This document shows, in pieces, positions 32,928 through 43,407 of a stretch of DNA of 64,000 bases (position 1 is its first letter; every line of letters starts with the position of its first letter). The translations under genes and the position numbers were made by a program. The DNA is from Rutpela maculata (lineage: Eukaryota; Arthropoda; Insecta; Coleoptera; Cerambycidae): positions 101,453,795 through 101,517,794 of the forward strand of contig OW386293.2 in assembly GCA_936432065.2 (NCBI GenBank), given 5' to 3'. Under the pieces are notes generated by a model. That model ran no database searches. It worked only from the letters and a program-made list of their open reading frames with translations, and was not told the origin of the DNA.

Positions 32928-34254
32928 TAGGGATTGCAATACCGGTTAACCGGTTATCAGGACAAAAAACACATGAAGATAATTACCGGTTATTTTAATT
33001 ATTTACCGGTTATATCGGTAAATTCTGAACTTACGATATGTCACGTATTCAACGTTTCTATTTATGTCAGTGACTAGTATTCACAAAATACAGAGTGACT
33101 GTCCCAACACTGAGCACTTTTAACAATAAATAAATAATATTATAAAAAGTAAAATCCAAACACCAAGACCTAAGAAATACAAGAGAGACATTGCTACAGG
33201 AAATTGAATATTTCGCTGCCGCAAATATCCGTGGGATACATTTAGAAGTATTTTATTACCAATTTTTATTAACTTATCGATCCACCAATGCCGACTGAAG
33301 AAGGGCATCTTAAGCTGGTGGTATTCTATGCACAAATATCAGACGACTAACAGATATAGCTTTGAAAAACTAACCCTTTGAACGGGCTATTTTAAAAATA
33401 TATTGTATTTTTAGATTAGGTATTCACTAAATGCCCTATTTGAGTTTATGTTTATAATTTTTGTTATTTAAGTTGATATTTTTGTTATTTACCGAATAAT
33501 TATTTATTTAAATTTATTTCATTTATATTTTTTCCTTTTGATAAAAAAACCTTTTGTTTTTACAATTAATTATTTTTTATTTATTTGCTTTTATCATGAT
33601 TAGAGAAAATTATTTAGGTATTATGCAAATCACAACTAACATACTTTTTATTTATTATGAAAATACCTACTTTCTGTATATTGTTGCCCTAATCTGGGCA
33701 CGCTAATATACTAGTTAGGTAAATACTTTAAAACACTCATTATTGGAGAATCAATCAAACAACTACTCTTCTAGCTAATACTGACGAAGTGTGAATGACT
33801 AAATTTGATTAAATGATTTAAGTATTTTCAATTTTTTTTTGCTTTAAATGCTAAGAATCCTATCATGTAATTCAATACTTCGTCAGTATTAGCTAGAAGA
33901 GTAGTTGTTTTGATTGATTCTCCAATAATGAGTATATTAGCGTTCCCAGATTAGGGCAACAATATACAGAAAGAGGTATTTTCATAATAAATAAAAAGTG
34001 TGTAAGTTGTGATTTGCATAATACCTAAATATTATTCTCTAAACCTTTTGTTTGTTCATTATATTAAACATGTGTATATAAAAATGTTTTTTGTTAAATT
34101 TAGATAATTTTGTACATGGAAAAAGACAATTGCCATTTTCTCCACCCTAATTATTCATTCTAAAAATTACCGGTAAATACCGGTTAACCGGTTATTTACA
34201 TTTTTATTTACCGATTTACCGGTTATTAAAACTTCCGGTAAAATGCAATCCCTA
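32928..34254. mobile_element. Non-autonomous hAT, 8-bp duplication TCACTGAT
   Basis: TCACTGAT at 32920-32927 and again at 34255-34262, with ends TAGGGATTGCAATACCGG and complement-like CCGGTAAAATGCAATCCCTA. Sub-terminal ACCGGTTA/TAACCGGT words are repeated on both sides (32940-33010 and 34160-34240). There is no transposase. The 71-codon minus frame at 33120-33335 has no motif. It hosts a smaller MITE. Confidence 0.85.
33601..34041. mobile_element. Fold-back MITE nested in the hAT
   Basis: Arms 33601-33795 and 33870-34041 are reverse complements (agagaaaattatttaggtat..., tatattgttgccctaatctg..., tagctaatactgacgaagt). TA occurs at both edges. A solo end of the same family lies at 31052-31090. 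Confidence 0.8.
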
Positions 34255-34483
34255 TCACTGATCTGGTAACCAAATAAATTATATATCAAAATAAAAATAA
34301 TTTTATTTCGAAACGATAAGTATAAATAAAATTTAAAAAATTAAAAAAAAAACTAAAAAAAAACAAAAAAAAAGCCTTGAACATATTTCGTTAAGCAACC
34401 CATCACCGTTACTTTTGTTAGCATTTTTTTTTTCATAAAAAATAGATTTCATTCGGTTACCTGATCGGTGAAGGTCGACCTTA

Positions 34484-34870
34484 GTACGTATCTTAGACTA
34501 TGAGCTGTGTGAACGCAACTCAGTTAAATTTATATGGGTGCCCGGACACAGTGGTGCGGCGTTGAGGGCAACGAAGAAGCAGACCGTTTGTCGGGTGAAG
34601 GAGGAAAATCTCCTTTCCATGGCCCCGAGCCAGCCTTCGGACTACCAAGTAGTCTGTTACAATCAGAGCTGCAAGACCGGGCTACGGCACAGTTTAACAA
34701 CTATTGGGATCAGGTCCCCGGAATGAGACAGTCGAGGTTCCATATAAAGGGACCCTCGACTGACTCCACCGTAAAATGGCTGATTGGGCGCGCTATGCTT
34801 ACCATGGGGTGCGGGGAGGGGACTAGAAGAGATCACCGCAGCTGCCGGCAAGATGGGTTTTTCCATTATT
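34484..34870 (+). pseudogene. LINE RNase H domain, 3' part and C-terminus
   Basis: The frame picks up as ILDYELCERN, SVKFIWVPGHSG, then after a one-base shift VEGNEEADRLSGEGGKSPF and GPEPAFGLP. The PGHSG...NEEAD block (His and final Asp) is the C-terminal RNase H signature. Further on, QSRFHIKGPSTDSTVKWLIG and a degraded tail reach 34870. The shift near 34555 makes it a pseudogene independently of the insertion. Confidence 0.8.
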
Positions 34871-34894
34871 TAGGGTGTTAGTATAGTATAAAAA

Positions 34895-35285
34895 TCTGAA
34901 CATACTTGCCGGTCCTCACACAGTTCACCCGGACACCGAAGCGAGCAGACCACCTAGTGTTGTGCAGTAGTTTCAGTAGTGAGTGAGCAGTGAAGTGGCA
35001 GCCCCACAGCAAGTGAGAAGTGTAGCGTTCACGAGCGCTACAGTAGAAGAGGAGGAATTATTAGATGTCTTTCTCAAGACGCTAATAATAAAAAAGATAA
35101 ATAAAGTCTCCCGCATTGGAGACACCAATTATTTTACCCTTCCCCATTTACTAATCAAACATTTCTTTTCAGGTTAATAATTCTTTTTTCCCGATTAACA
35201 AACAGGTTTCTTTTACAGGTGTGAGACGAACGGCAAATACCGTGGAGGACGGTATGGGCCAACACGAGAACTCCAGAGGGCCAAC
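34895..35285 (+). promoter_or_regulatory. 5' leader of the jockey-like LINE
   Basis: A GC-rich start (gccggtcctcacacagttca) is followed by an AT-rich insert-like part (about 35060-35215) with two sequences that look like splice acceptors, tttcttttcag (ends 35172) and gtttcttttacag (ends 35219), directly before the ORF1 region. A GTGAGT at 34978-34983 could serve as donor. Jockey elements carry internal promoters in their leader; none is identifiable by eye here. Confidence 0.4.
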
Positions 35286-36164
35286 ATGGAGTTCGAAGAG
35301 AGGGACGACCAAGTAGCCCGCCTCATGGCTGAAAACGCAGCACTGAGGGCGCAGCTTGCTGAAGTAAACAGCAAGATGTCCCAGATGAGGGCCGACATGG
35401 CCAAACAACTAGAAGCTCAACGTGCCCAGTACTTGGAGCAAAAAGCCAGAAACGAGGTGCAAGGGGCCCAGCTAACAGAGCTGGTGGCAGCCATGAGAAC
35501 CCTCCAGGCCGCCCAAGCGCAGCCCCAGGCCCAAGCGCAGTCCCAGGCCCAAGCCCAGGCCCAGGCCCTAGCCCAACCCCAGGCCCAGCCCCAGGCGACC
35601 CCAGTGGTGCAACCAGCACCTAAAGAGGCCCCCAAACGGAAAGCCGACGCCGACACGGACAGTGAAGGCGAATTCACCCTTGTCACCAAGACAAGGGCGA
35701 AGAAGGCGGCAAACCAGGAGTCCCAGGTGCAACCCAGCACCCAAGAGACCCCAAGCACCAGCCAGGCCAACCAAAGGGCCCCCAGGCCAGAAACTACCGG
35801 GGCAGATAAGACGCTCAAGATCCCACCAGTGATCCTCCTCAAGGCGGAGACATGGTCGGCTGTCCGGCAGAGGCTGGACGAGACAGGCGTCAAATTTACC
35901 AAGGCCAGGACCGTGCGAGAGGGGATCGCCATCGAGCCCCAAACGCCCGAAGATTACCGCAGGATGACGAGGATGTTCGCGCAGGAAAAGCGCGAATATC
36001 ACACCTACGCCCTGCCTGAGGACAGATTACTCAGGGTGGTAATCAGAGGAATCCCCAGTGGAGTGACCGCAGACGAAGTCAAAGAGGACCTCCAGTCCCA
36101 AGGCTTCAACCCCGTGGCAGTCCACAGGATGACGTCAAGGAGGACCAAAAAAGAAATCCCCTGA
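35286..36164 (+). CDS. LINE ORF1 (gag-like), N-terminal part
   Basis: 292 codons from an ATG that starts directly upstream of a predicted coiled coil (MAENAALRAQLAEVNSKMSQ). Next comes a Gln/Ala/Pro repeat region (about residues 75-105) and a charged linker with DTDSEGEFTLVTKTRAKKA. The end (about 245-292, RVVIRGIPSGVTADEVKEDL) is the start of a PRE_C2HC-type domain known from jockey-clade gag proteins. The frame stops at TGA in the middle of that domain. The next frame begins at the overlapping ATG and continues it, so ORF1 is split, most simply by loss of one C in the cccc run at 36158-36161. Product: RNA-binding particle protein. Confidence 0.85.
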   Translation: MEFEERDDQVARLMAENAALRAQLAEVNSKMSQMRADMAKQLEAQRAQYLEQKARNEVQGAQLTELVAAMRTLQAAQAQPQAQAQSQAQAQAQALAQPQAQPQATPVVQPAPKEAPKRKADADTDSEGEFTLVTKTRAKKAANQESQVQPSTQETPSTSQANQRAPRPETTGADKTLKIPPVILLKAETWSAVRQRLDETGVKFTKARTVREGIAIEPQTPEDYRRMTRMFAQEKREYHTYALPEDRLLRVVIRGIPSGVTADEVKEDLQSQGFNPVAVHRMTSRRTKKEIP

Positions 36165-36721
36165 TGCTCGTCCAGGTCCCCCTCAACGAGGAGAAAATAC
36201 TAACGGTGAACCACTGCTGTTCACTGGTAGTTAGGACCGAGAGGCAGAAAGCCGCCCTGGCAATTGCGCAGTGTCACCGCTGCCAAAGGTTCGGCCATGC
36301 CCAAGGACACTGCACCGCACAGGCCAAGTGCGTGAAGTGCGCAGAGCCACACCACTCCGGGGACTGCGAGAAGCCCCGAAATGTACCGGCGAAGTGTGCC
36401 AACTGCCAGGGGGCACACCCAGCCAGTTACAGAGGGTGCCCCAAGTACCCCAAGAAGACGGCGGCGGCGAAACCAGCCCCCGCAGCCAAGCCAACCCAGA
36501 CCGGTGCTGCCCCTAAAAAGGCAACACCCACAACTGGAGGCCTGAGCTACGCCAGGGTAGCTCAGGGCAAGGCAGGGAAGGGACAGAACCCAGGCCCAGC
36601 CCCCAGGCAGCAGGCACCCGCTGAGGCCCAAAACCTCACCGCGGTGCTTGCACAAATGCAACAGATGTGCTCAGCAATGAGCGCATTTTTTGCACAAATG
36701 CCAGCATTTACTAATGTATAA
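36164..36721 (+). CDS. LINE ORF1 C-terminal part with zinc knuckles
   Basis: 185 codons beginning inside the PRE_C2HC domain (LVQVPLNEEKIL, SLVVRTERQKAALAIAQ). Three cysteine knuckles follow: CHRCQRFGHAQGHC (CX2CX4HX4C), CVKCAEPHHSGDC (CX2CX3HX4C) and CANCQGAHPASYRGC (CX2CX3HX6C), the triple set typical of jockey-clade gag. Then an Ala/Pro/Lys-rich tail and a Gln/Met-rich end. The start ATG overlaps the previous stop by one base, and the stop TAA overlaps the ORF2 ATG by one base. Confidence 0.85.
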   Translation: MLVQVPLNEEKILTVNHCCSLVVRTERQKAALAIAQCHRCQRFGHAQGHCTAQAKCVKCAEPHHSGDCEKPRNVPAKCANCQGAHPASYRGCPKYPKKTAAAKPAPAAKPTQTGAAPKKATPTTGGLSYARVAQGKAGKGQNPGPAPRQQAPAEAQNLTAVLAQMQQMCSAMSAFFAQMPAFTNV

Positions 36722-39432
36722 TGTTGTTTCAGGTCAAACCAGGGTTCCTGCAGGTCGCATCGTGGAATGTCAACGGACTGCGAGAGAGAAAACTCGAGGT
36801 AGAGGAACTCCTCGCCAGGGGTGACATAGACATGGCACTGCAGGAAACAAAGCTGCGACCAGACCAGGCTATCAACTTCCCAGGCTACCACGTATACAGG
36901 AAGGACTGGACCGGGCCATACAGACGAGTGATGAGAGGAGTAGCCCTGCTAGTGAAGACGAGCATCGCACACCACCCGATCCTACTCCCAGAGACGGAGA
37001 ACCTGCAGGCCACAGCCATAGTAGTGTCCACGGCACGAAATGGCGAGATCAGAGTGGTCTCCTGCTACCAGCCACCCAACAACATGCTGCTAGACGCAGA
37101 CCTGGACTTGGTTCTTCCCCCAGGGACCCAGACGGTTGCCATCGGCGACTTCAACGCCAAGTCCCCGGAATGGCACAGTAGGATTACAAACACTCGAGGA
37201 CGAGAGCTACTGCGATTCCTGGGACGACACGATGGCAACCTGCTGGTCCTTGGCCCGGAGGGACCGACCCATGACAATGGTGTTGGGAGGCCGGACGTCC
37301 TGGACATTGCGATGCTGAAGGAGATCCCCCTCGAAGCCGAAATCACCGCCATGATGGATGGTTCCACCGATCACAGCCCCATTCTCCTAGAACTAGGAGA
37401 AAAGGACGGTGAGAACACGACAACGTTCATCAAAAGGAGGACGGACTGGGAAGTGTTCCGTGCAGAACTGCAGAGGAACATCGCACACATTCCCAGACTC
37501 GAAACCGAGGCAGACGTGGAGAGGGCCATCACCTCCCTGGAGGACCAGATCCAGGCGGCACTAAGGGTAAGTACCACCGAGACGGAAACAAGGCGAGCAC
37601 CAGCTCCCCTGGCAAACCTCCCAGAGGAAACCAGGCAGCTGATAAGGGACAGACGAAGTGCCAAGAGACGGGCCCAGAAAACCCGACTCCCGGAGGACAG
37701 GAGACACTACAACACCCTGAGCCGGAGAGTCAAGGCCGCCCTTCAGGAACACAGACAAGAAGGGTGGCAACGCCACCTGGAATCCCTGGACACACAGGAC
37801 AGGAGCATCTGGACCACCCAACGGGCCCTGCGAAACCGGCGGACTCCCATGCCCCCGATCCACGGAGAGAATGGTGTTGTCTACACTCGCCAGGAAAAAG
37901 CCGAGGCTTTTGCCGACAGCTTGGAACTGCAGTGTAGGGAAAACCAACTCGATGATGAGGACGAGGACTGGGAGGACGACGTGAGGCGCAGGGTACGTAG
38001 GATGAACCGTCTACCAGATGAAGACCACAACCCCTCGACCACCCCCGAGGAGGTCAAGGAGATCCTAAGGAGCCTAAAACCCAGGAAAGCTCCAGGATGT
38101 GATGGCATTGGGAACATCGCCCTCAAGAAGCTGCCCCGGAAAGGAGTAGCGGCGATGGTCAACATCATCAACGTAATGTTGAGGTTGAGACACTTCCCTT
38201 CCAGGTGGAAAAAGGCCGACGTCATAGTCATCCCAAAGCCAGGTAAGAACCTAATGTTTCCTTCTTCTTACAGGCCAATCAGTCTACTCCCAGCGATGAG
38301 TAAGGTAGCCGAACGAGTCATACTCAAGAGGATAGCCAAGAAGACCGAAGAGCTGGAAGTCCTCCCAGACGAGCAGTTCGCCTTCAGGACAGGGCACTCC
38401 ACCGAACTCCAAGTGCTCCGCCTCACCGAGGAGGTCACGAAGGGGTTCAACCAACGACAGGTCACAGCAGCGCTGTTCCTGGACGTTGCCAAAGCCTTCG
38501 ACAGGGTCTGGCACGATGGTCTCTTAGCCAAAATGATGAGTATGGGTTACCCCATTGCACTCGTCAAGCTAGTGAGATCGTACCTCCACAGGAGACAGAT
38601 GAGGGTAAAGATCGTGGACAAGGTGTCCACGTACAGAACAATGGAGGCAGGAGTCCCCCAAGGCTCAGTGCTGTCCCCCCACTTGTTCTCCATCTTCACA
38701 TCCGATCTACCCCGGACGGAGAGGACCTCCATGGCCCTCTACGCCGACGACACAGCCCGGACTGCCAGATCCTGGAGTGCCAGGCTAGCCACCAGAAACC
38801 TCCAGGAGGCGGCCACCCTCCTAGAGGACTGGTGCAACAGATGGAAGGTAGCCGTCAACGCCGAGAAGAGCAAGGCGGTACTCTTCAAGAAGGTAAGAAA
38901 ACAAAACCCCACAGGTCACGTTTCCATGTTTGGTGAGGACATCCAATGGCACGACTCCGCCAACTACCTTGGCGTGGTCATGGACAAAGGCCTAACATGG
39001 AGACTGAACACGGAGGCCATCGTCAAGAAGGCCAGGAGGACGAAAGCCCTAATCTACCCGATGACGGGTAGACAGAGCAGACTCAACCTGAGGAACAAGC
39101 TCACGCTCATCAGGTCCCTCATCCGGCCTCAGCTGACGTATGCTTCGGTAGCTTGGGGCTACCAAGCAAAGAGCTACCTCCAGCAGATCCAGAGAGTGGA
39201 GAACGTTGCCCTCAGAACGGCAGTCGACGCACCCTGGTTCATCCGCAACGAGGACATCTACAGGGACCTGGAATACACCCCGGTCACTGAGATCATCAAG
39301 CAGAGAGCCAGAAAGATGTACGCCCTTGCCGAGGAGCATGGGAACCCACTGGTCAGGGAGGCCACTGACTATGACCCAGCAGATGCTCCGAGGCACAAGC
39401 GGTCGAAGGTGCAGCTCCTGGATAACGGGTGA
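36721..39432 (+). CDS. LINE ORF2: AP-endonuclease and reverse transcriptase
   Basis: 903 uninterrupted codons. Endonuclease: VASWNVNGL (about residue 12), LQETKL (catalytic Glu, about 41), IGDFNAKSPEW (about 140), STDHSPILLEL (Asp-His, about 216). RT: SSYRPISLLPAMSKVAERVI, FAFRTGHSTE, LFLDVAKAFDRVWHDGLL (Asp, about 588), GVPQGSVLSPHLFSIFTSDL, LYADDTA (YADD, about 674). The C-terminal thumb region is followed by a short tail without RNase H. All key residues are present and length is normal for a jockey ORF2. The start lies in UAAUG overlapping the ORF1 stop, an arrangement known to support coupled re-initiation in some LINEs. Role: target-primed reverse transcription. Broken ORF1 would make cis retrotransposition doubtful. 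Confidence 0.95.
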   Translation: MLFQVKPGFLQVASWNVNGLRERKLEVEELLARGDIDMALQETKLRPDQAINFPGYHVYRKDWTGPYRRVMRGVALLVKTSIAHHPILLPETENLQATAIVVSTARNGEIRVVSCYQPPNNMLLDADLDLVLPPGTQTVAIGDFNAKSPEWHSRITNTRGRELLRFLGRHDGNLLVLGPEGPTHDNGVGRPDVLDIAMLKEIPLEAEITAMMDGSTDHSPILLELGEKDGENTTTFIKRRTDWEVFRAELQRNIAHIPRLETEADVERAITSLEDQIQAALRVSTTETETRRAPAPLANLPEETRQLIRDRRSAKRRAQKTRLPEDRRHYNTLSRRVKAALQEHRQEGWQRHLESLDTQDRSIWTTQRALRNRRTPMPPIHGENGVVYTRQEKAEAFADSLELQCRENQLDDEDEDWEDDVRRRVRRMNRLPDEDHNPSTTPEEVKEILRSLKPRKAPGCDGIGNIALKKLPRKGVAAMVNIINVMLRLRHFPSRWKKADVIVIPKPGKNLMFPSSYRPISLLPAMSKVAERVILKRIAKKTEELEVLPDEQFAFRTGHSTELQVLRLTEEVTKGFNQRQVTAALFLDVAKAFDRVWHDGLLAKMMSMGYPIALVKLVRSYLHRRQMRVKIVDKVSTYRTMEAGVPQGSVLSPHLFSIFTSDLPRTERTSMALYADDTARTARSWSARLATRNLQEAATLLEDWCNRWKVAVNAEKSKAVLFKKVRKQNPTGHVSMFGEDIQWHDSANYLGVVMDKGLTWRLNTEAIVKKARRTKALIYPMTGRQSRLNLRNKLTLIRSLIRPQLTYASVAWGYQAKSYLQQIQRVENVALRTAVDAPWFIRNEDIYRDLEYTPVTEIIKQRARKMYALAEEHGNPLVREATDYDPADAPRHKRSKVQLLDNG

Positions 39433-40020
39433 GTATGAGAAGCATACCACCAACCGACAATCCACCCCCACGGAAGAGACATGACGATACCCAACCACCC
39501 ACCCAAGACCCTGCGGGTACCGGACAAACAACCGTCCAGTACCTGTAGTCCCCCTAGCTCCGGGCAGACCAAAAATGCTACCAAAGCAGTTAGGTCTGCC
39601 CTTCCTCGAGCTACACAGCTCATCCTTACCCTACCGATGATCCGGATGACAGGATGCCTCTTGGCATCTTGTGTACCGGCAGTCACTCCAGCCACAAACC
39701 CAAAACACCCAACAGACCGATGACTACCCCCCGGGGGGCAAACAAGCTGGCGAAGAACAGAAGACGAAGAAAGAAGAACGCCAGAAGAGGCCTTAGCCAG
39801 CAAGGTCCAACGAGCCAGGACCCAGGGAGGTGGACTGAAATCGTCTGCACCGCTCACATTTGTGAGTGGGGCCGACGTAAAGTAAGTTCGCCCGCCCTGC
39901 ACGAGGCCGGTCCCCGGTCTACAGCGATGTACTGGGGTAAAGGACAATAGTCCTGCCCGGCCCCTGACATCCGAGACCGACATCTCTAGCCAAGAATATT
40001 GGCGCGGTCCTCACATTTTG
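39433..40020 (+). other. 3' untranslated tail of the LINE
   Basis: GC-rich, without a convincing ORF. Frames of 80-98 codons overlap each other and show no motif. The transition to AT-rich DNA occurs at about 40010-40030, near ggcgcggtcctcacatttt. That word resembles the 5' leader word ccggtcctcacac and may mark element ends. Confidence 0.55.
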
Positions 40021-41652
40021 CATACTCAGCTACTTCCAGCGCCTACACTATAAATCTATATTAATTATTTAATCAAATTACTTTTTTGTTTTCAACTAGG
40101 ATTTGGGGTATGTAAATAAATAGAAGTTTGCATGAAGCACCGGCTTCGACCTGAAAATCGTCCCAATAATTTGGTAATATACAGGCTGTCCATCTTGTCA
40201 GGGCCCTCGAGGATATCAACCGTGCAAAAAAATGTTTTTACAAAATTGTGCCGATTTTTAGAAGCTACAAAATCTTTTAAATATATTTGAAATCCGTGGC
40301 CTACTTTAAGAGTTATGGCAGAAAATCTAGAATATGCGGAATATCTCCATTATTTGAGGGAGACGAAATTTTGTTTGCAAAATAGAGCCTTTTATTAATA
40401 TATTTATTTATTAAAACTAGTCAAGTAACAGCAATAATTTTTCATTTTTGAAATCGGCACTAAAGTTCCTCAAAATAGTCATTAAAGTACTCAAAATAAT
40501 CATAGGTTATATCCCGAGAGCTCTGAATTTTATCGGATAAACTGCGGGTAGCTTTTAATTAAAGAAATGTTCTCGACTTATTATTTTTTATTATTATTAT
40601 TATCTCGAATTATTAAACCTCGAACATTTTCTAAGCAAAATTTTACAAAAAAATGTAGCTACCCACAATTTGTGTGATAAGATTTAGAGCTCGAAGGGTA
40701 CAAGTCAAGATTATTGCCCAAATGAACAAATTATTATTATTTTATTATATTAATTGACGGCGACGCGTTCTATAAACTACTTTTGTCTCGTAGCCATGGA
40801 AACGGACGTGGTAGATGCCTATTTGACTTTTTTTATGCGATCGTGATTGTAAATTTGACAGTTTGTGTCAGTTTCGACCGTCTTTTTTTCAACTGACGGC
40901 CGTAGTAGCACCGATATTTTTATGGAAAATATCTTTTAAAAAAACACTTGGAGTAATGATTCACGGGCACCACCATTTATTTGCTCTACAGACTGTATTA
41001 TTTATTTTTTTTTTCAAACGTTAGAAAAACATGACATTTCTTAACTCATTTCCTGACATTAAAGTTTGACTTTTTAGTCGGCTGTGCGTTGTCATTAACA
41101 GCGGAGATAAAAGTACTTTTTCTGATGCTGACAGCGGCAGAAAAGTAATATCCATAGCAACGCGTATTTTATTTGATACGCCGACCATGCGATATTAACA
41201 CAATGCGTTTTTGATGGTGAAATTCAAAATTTTTATCTTTATTTTTTTATAGCTGATCGACCTTTGAAGAAAAAAACAGCATGTTTTATTACGAGTAAAG
41301 GCCACTAGTTGTGACTCATCTGCAATTGCCGACCTCACTTCGTTCGTCCGGCAAATCTACAGACTCGTCAAAAAAGTATCACTTTTACTCGGGTATTAAT
41401 GCACAAGAGGTCGATTTTTTACCGGGTAAATTTTTTTTGGACAAAAACCTGTTTTCCTATGAAAATTATTCGAGAATTAAGGGCATGGAAAAATCGCAAC
41501 ACGAAGTGGAGCGATTTTTCCTATGTCCCCTAATTCGAGCATAATTTTCATGGAACAGGTTTGAGTCACTCAAAAAAAATTTACCCAAGTAGAAAATCAA
41601 CCTCGTGTGTATTACAGAAGATTAATATATGATTAAAAAATATTATCTAAAA
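40021..41652. other. No gene; small palindrome at 41405-41608
   Basis: 41405-41500 and 41508-41608 form an imperfect palindrome (gtaaattttttttgg, cctatgaaaattattcgag, atggaaaaatcgc and complements) around gcaacacgaagtgg. It is MITE-like. The 77-codon frame across it (41311-41544) is chance. The rest is AT-rich with no recognised feature. Confidence 0.55.
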
Positions 41653-42049
41653 CAGAGCTGTGGCTAGTACTCAATGAAAGTACTGGCAGTAACCAGTAAG
41701 CAGTATCAAACAATTTTTGTTTTACTTGCAGTATTAAGTACCAGTACTTTTCAGAAATACTTGAAATTTCAGTAATGTACTTAAAATTAAACATTTGCAG
41801 TAGCAGTAATAAGTAAAGTACTCCAAGTGTTTTCAGTATTTTTAATACTTAGATTATTTTATAAATACTTGCAGTACTTTCAAGTACTGCAAGTACTTTT
41901 AAAAACAGTAACCTTAACGACTTCCAGTATTTAATTACTTGCAGTATATATTTGTAAGTGCTTTTTAAAAAGAGTACTAATATCAGATAAATATTATTAA
42001 AATCATTTTTAGAATTTTAGGATTGCCAATAGTCAGTAATACAATAGAC

Positions 42050-43407
42050 GGAGAGCTGGGCACGAAATTTCGATATGACTCGGGTTATGAAAGGTTTCCG
42101 TAACGTCGTACACTAAGGAGCACCTGATTTGGGAACTTGCTGACAGCTCGAGCGGGGAGGGGCCCTGCCATATTGAAAAAATGGCGAACAAAAACAGTCT
42201 CTTTGAAATATCGGGTACCTCATACGGCAAAAAATGCTCTTATGAAAATAAAAGAGCATTAAATTTTCTACAAAACATGTTCTATAGATTTTTTTCGTTA
42301 AACTGAATAGTTTCGGTGCAGCAGCCAAAATTATGATTTTTTGTAATTTCTCAATTTAGTGTGACTTTTATGAAGGGGTATTTTTATGTTGGGACAAAAT
42401 TTGTTTTCATACCTGAAAATCTTCAAATATAGTTGATTTTACTTGTCTGCTACGCATAGCTCAATGTTCAATACTCGTTTCCACGCCACCTTGAAGTAGA
42501 GTATATGGCGCGTTTTCTTTTACGTGGTTGTCCCCTGTAGGCTAAATCCACGACTACCCTGCTTCTTGAGGCGTTTTAGGTGCCTGATGTCGAAGGTCCA
42601 GGTTCGTTGTAGTCTCTTCGGAAATTGCTTCCGTTGCACTGTTCACTGATTCTACGTATTGATTGTTCTCCATGCTTGCGAGAAATGTTTCGACTAGAGA
42701 GTCGACTTCCTCATCGTCATGAAGCTCATCGACTATTCCTGGTGGTGCATTGTCGCAGCTTTGTCGGTTACAAAATTTGCAAATTACAGTGAAGAGCGCA
42801 ACGAAAGCAATTTCCGAAGAAAGTATTGCTGGACTATAACGAACCTGGACCTTCGACATCAAGCACCTAAAACGCCTCAAGAAGCAGGCTAGTCGAGGAT
42901 TTGGTCTATAGGGGACAACCACGTAAAAGAAAACGCGCCATATACTCTTTCTCAAGGTGGCGTGGAAACGAGTATTGAACATTGAGCTACGCGTAGTAGA
43001 CAAATAAAATCAACTATATTTGAAGATTTTCAGGTATGAAAACAAATTTTGTCTCAACACAAAAATACTCCTTCATAAAAGTCGCACTAAACTGAGAAAT
43101 TACAAAAAATCATAATTTCGGCTGCTGCACCGAAACTATTCAGTTTAACGAAAAAATCTATGGAACATATTTGTAGAAAATTGAATGTTCTTTTATTTTC
43201 ATAAGAACATTTTTTGCCGTATGAGGCATCCGAAGCGAGATATTTCAAAGAGACTGTTTTTGTGCGCCATTTTTTCAATATGGCGGCGCCCCTCCCCGCT
43301 CGAGCTGTCAGCAAATTCCCAAATCAGGGTCCTCCCTTAGTGTACGACGTATTAACACGGAAATTTTTCATAACCCGAGTCATATTGAAATTTCGTGCCC
43401 AGCTCTT
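42050..43407. mobile_element. Fold-back DNA element with CXC gene tail (copy C)
   Basis: Arms of about 500 bp (42050-42615 and 42838-43407) are reverse complements, from gagctgggcacgaaatttc to its complement. TAGAC flanks both sides (42045-42049 and 43408-43412), a possible 5-bp target duplication. The arms include the last codons of the CXC gene, so the coding tail ending PKTPQEAG can be read from either strand (stops at 42554 on minus, 42891 on plus). Confidence 0.8.
42554..42830 (-). pseudogene. CXC protein C-terminus (truncated array)
   Basis: Frame FVALFTVICKFC, then NRQSCDNAPPGIVDELHDDE and an acidic tail ending HQAPKTPQEAG. Only the last three cysteines of the CXC array remain (C-x2-C-x4-C followed by N), and one Cys position reads F. 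The acidic tail is of the same type as at 1.9 kb. The nominal 149-codon ORF reaches 43003, but its first 60 codons are arm sequence read in an unrelated way. Confidence 0.6.

Larger units (their letters stand above)
32624..34483. mobile_element. Fold-back element inserted in the RNase H gene, GTAC duplication
   Basis: Ends TAAGGTCGACCTTC and complement, flanked by GTAC at 32620-32623 and 34484-34487. Arms of about 130 bp (32624-32755 and 34370-34483) differ at few places. With one GTAC and the element left out, the RNase H reading frame is continuous across the site, which confirms the boundaries. It contains a hAT at 32928-34254. Confidence 0.85.
34895..40020 (+). mobile_element. Jockey-clade LINE, nearly complete
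   Basis: The unit is a 5' leader (about 34895-35285), a gag-like ORF1 region, an ORF2 with endonuclease and RT, and a GC-rich 3' tail to about 40020. It is strikingly richer in G and C than everything around it. No long poly(A) and no clear target duplication were seen, so the exact ends are uncertain. It lies antisense within the 20.6-kb intron of the host gene. Confidence 0.85.

Noticed and set aside
35213..39983. Many minus-strand and alternate-frame ORFs of 60-204 codons across the LINE
   Set aside because: They are shadows of GC-rich, strongly biased plus-strand ORFs and contain no domain motifs.
42831..43003. N-terminal 58 residues of the 149-codon ORF in copy C
   Set aside because: Arm sequence read in a frame unrelated to the CXC family; similarity begins only at FVALFTVICKFC.
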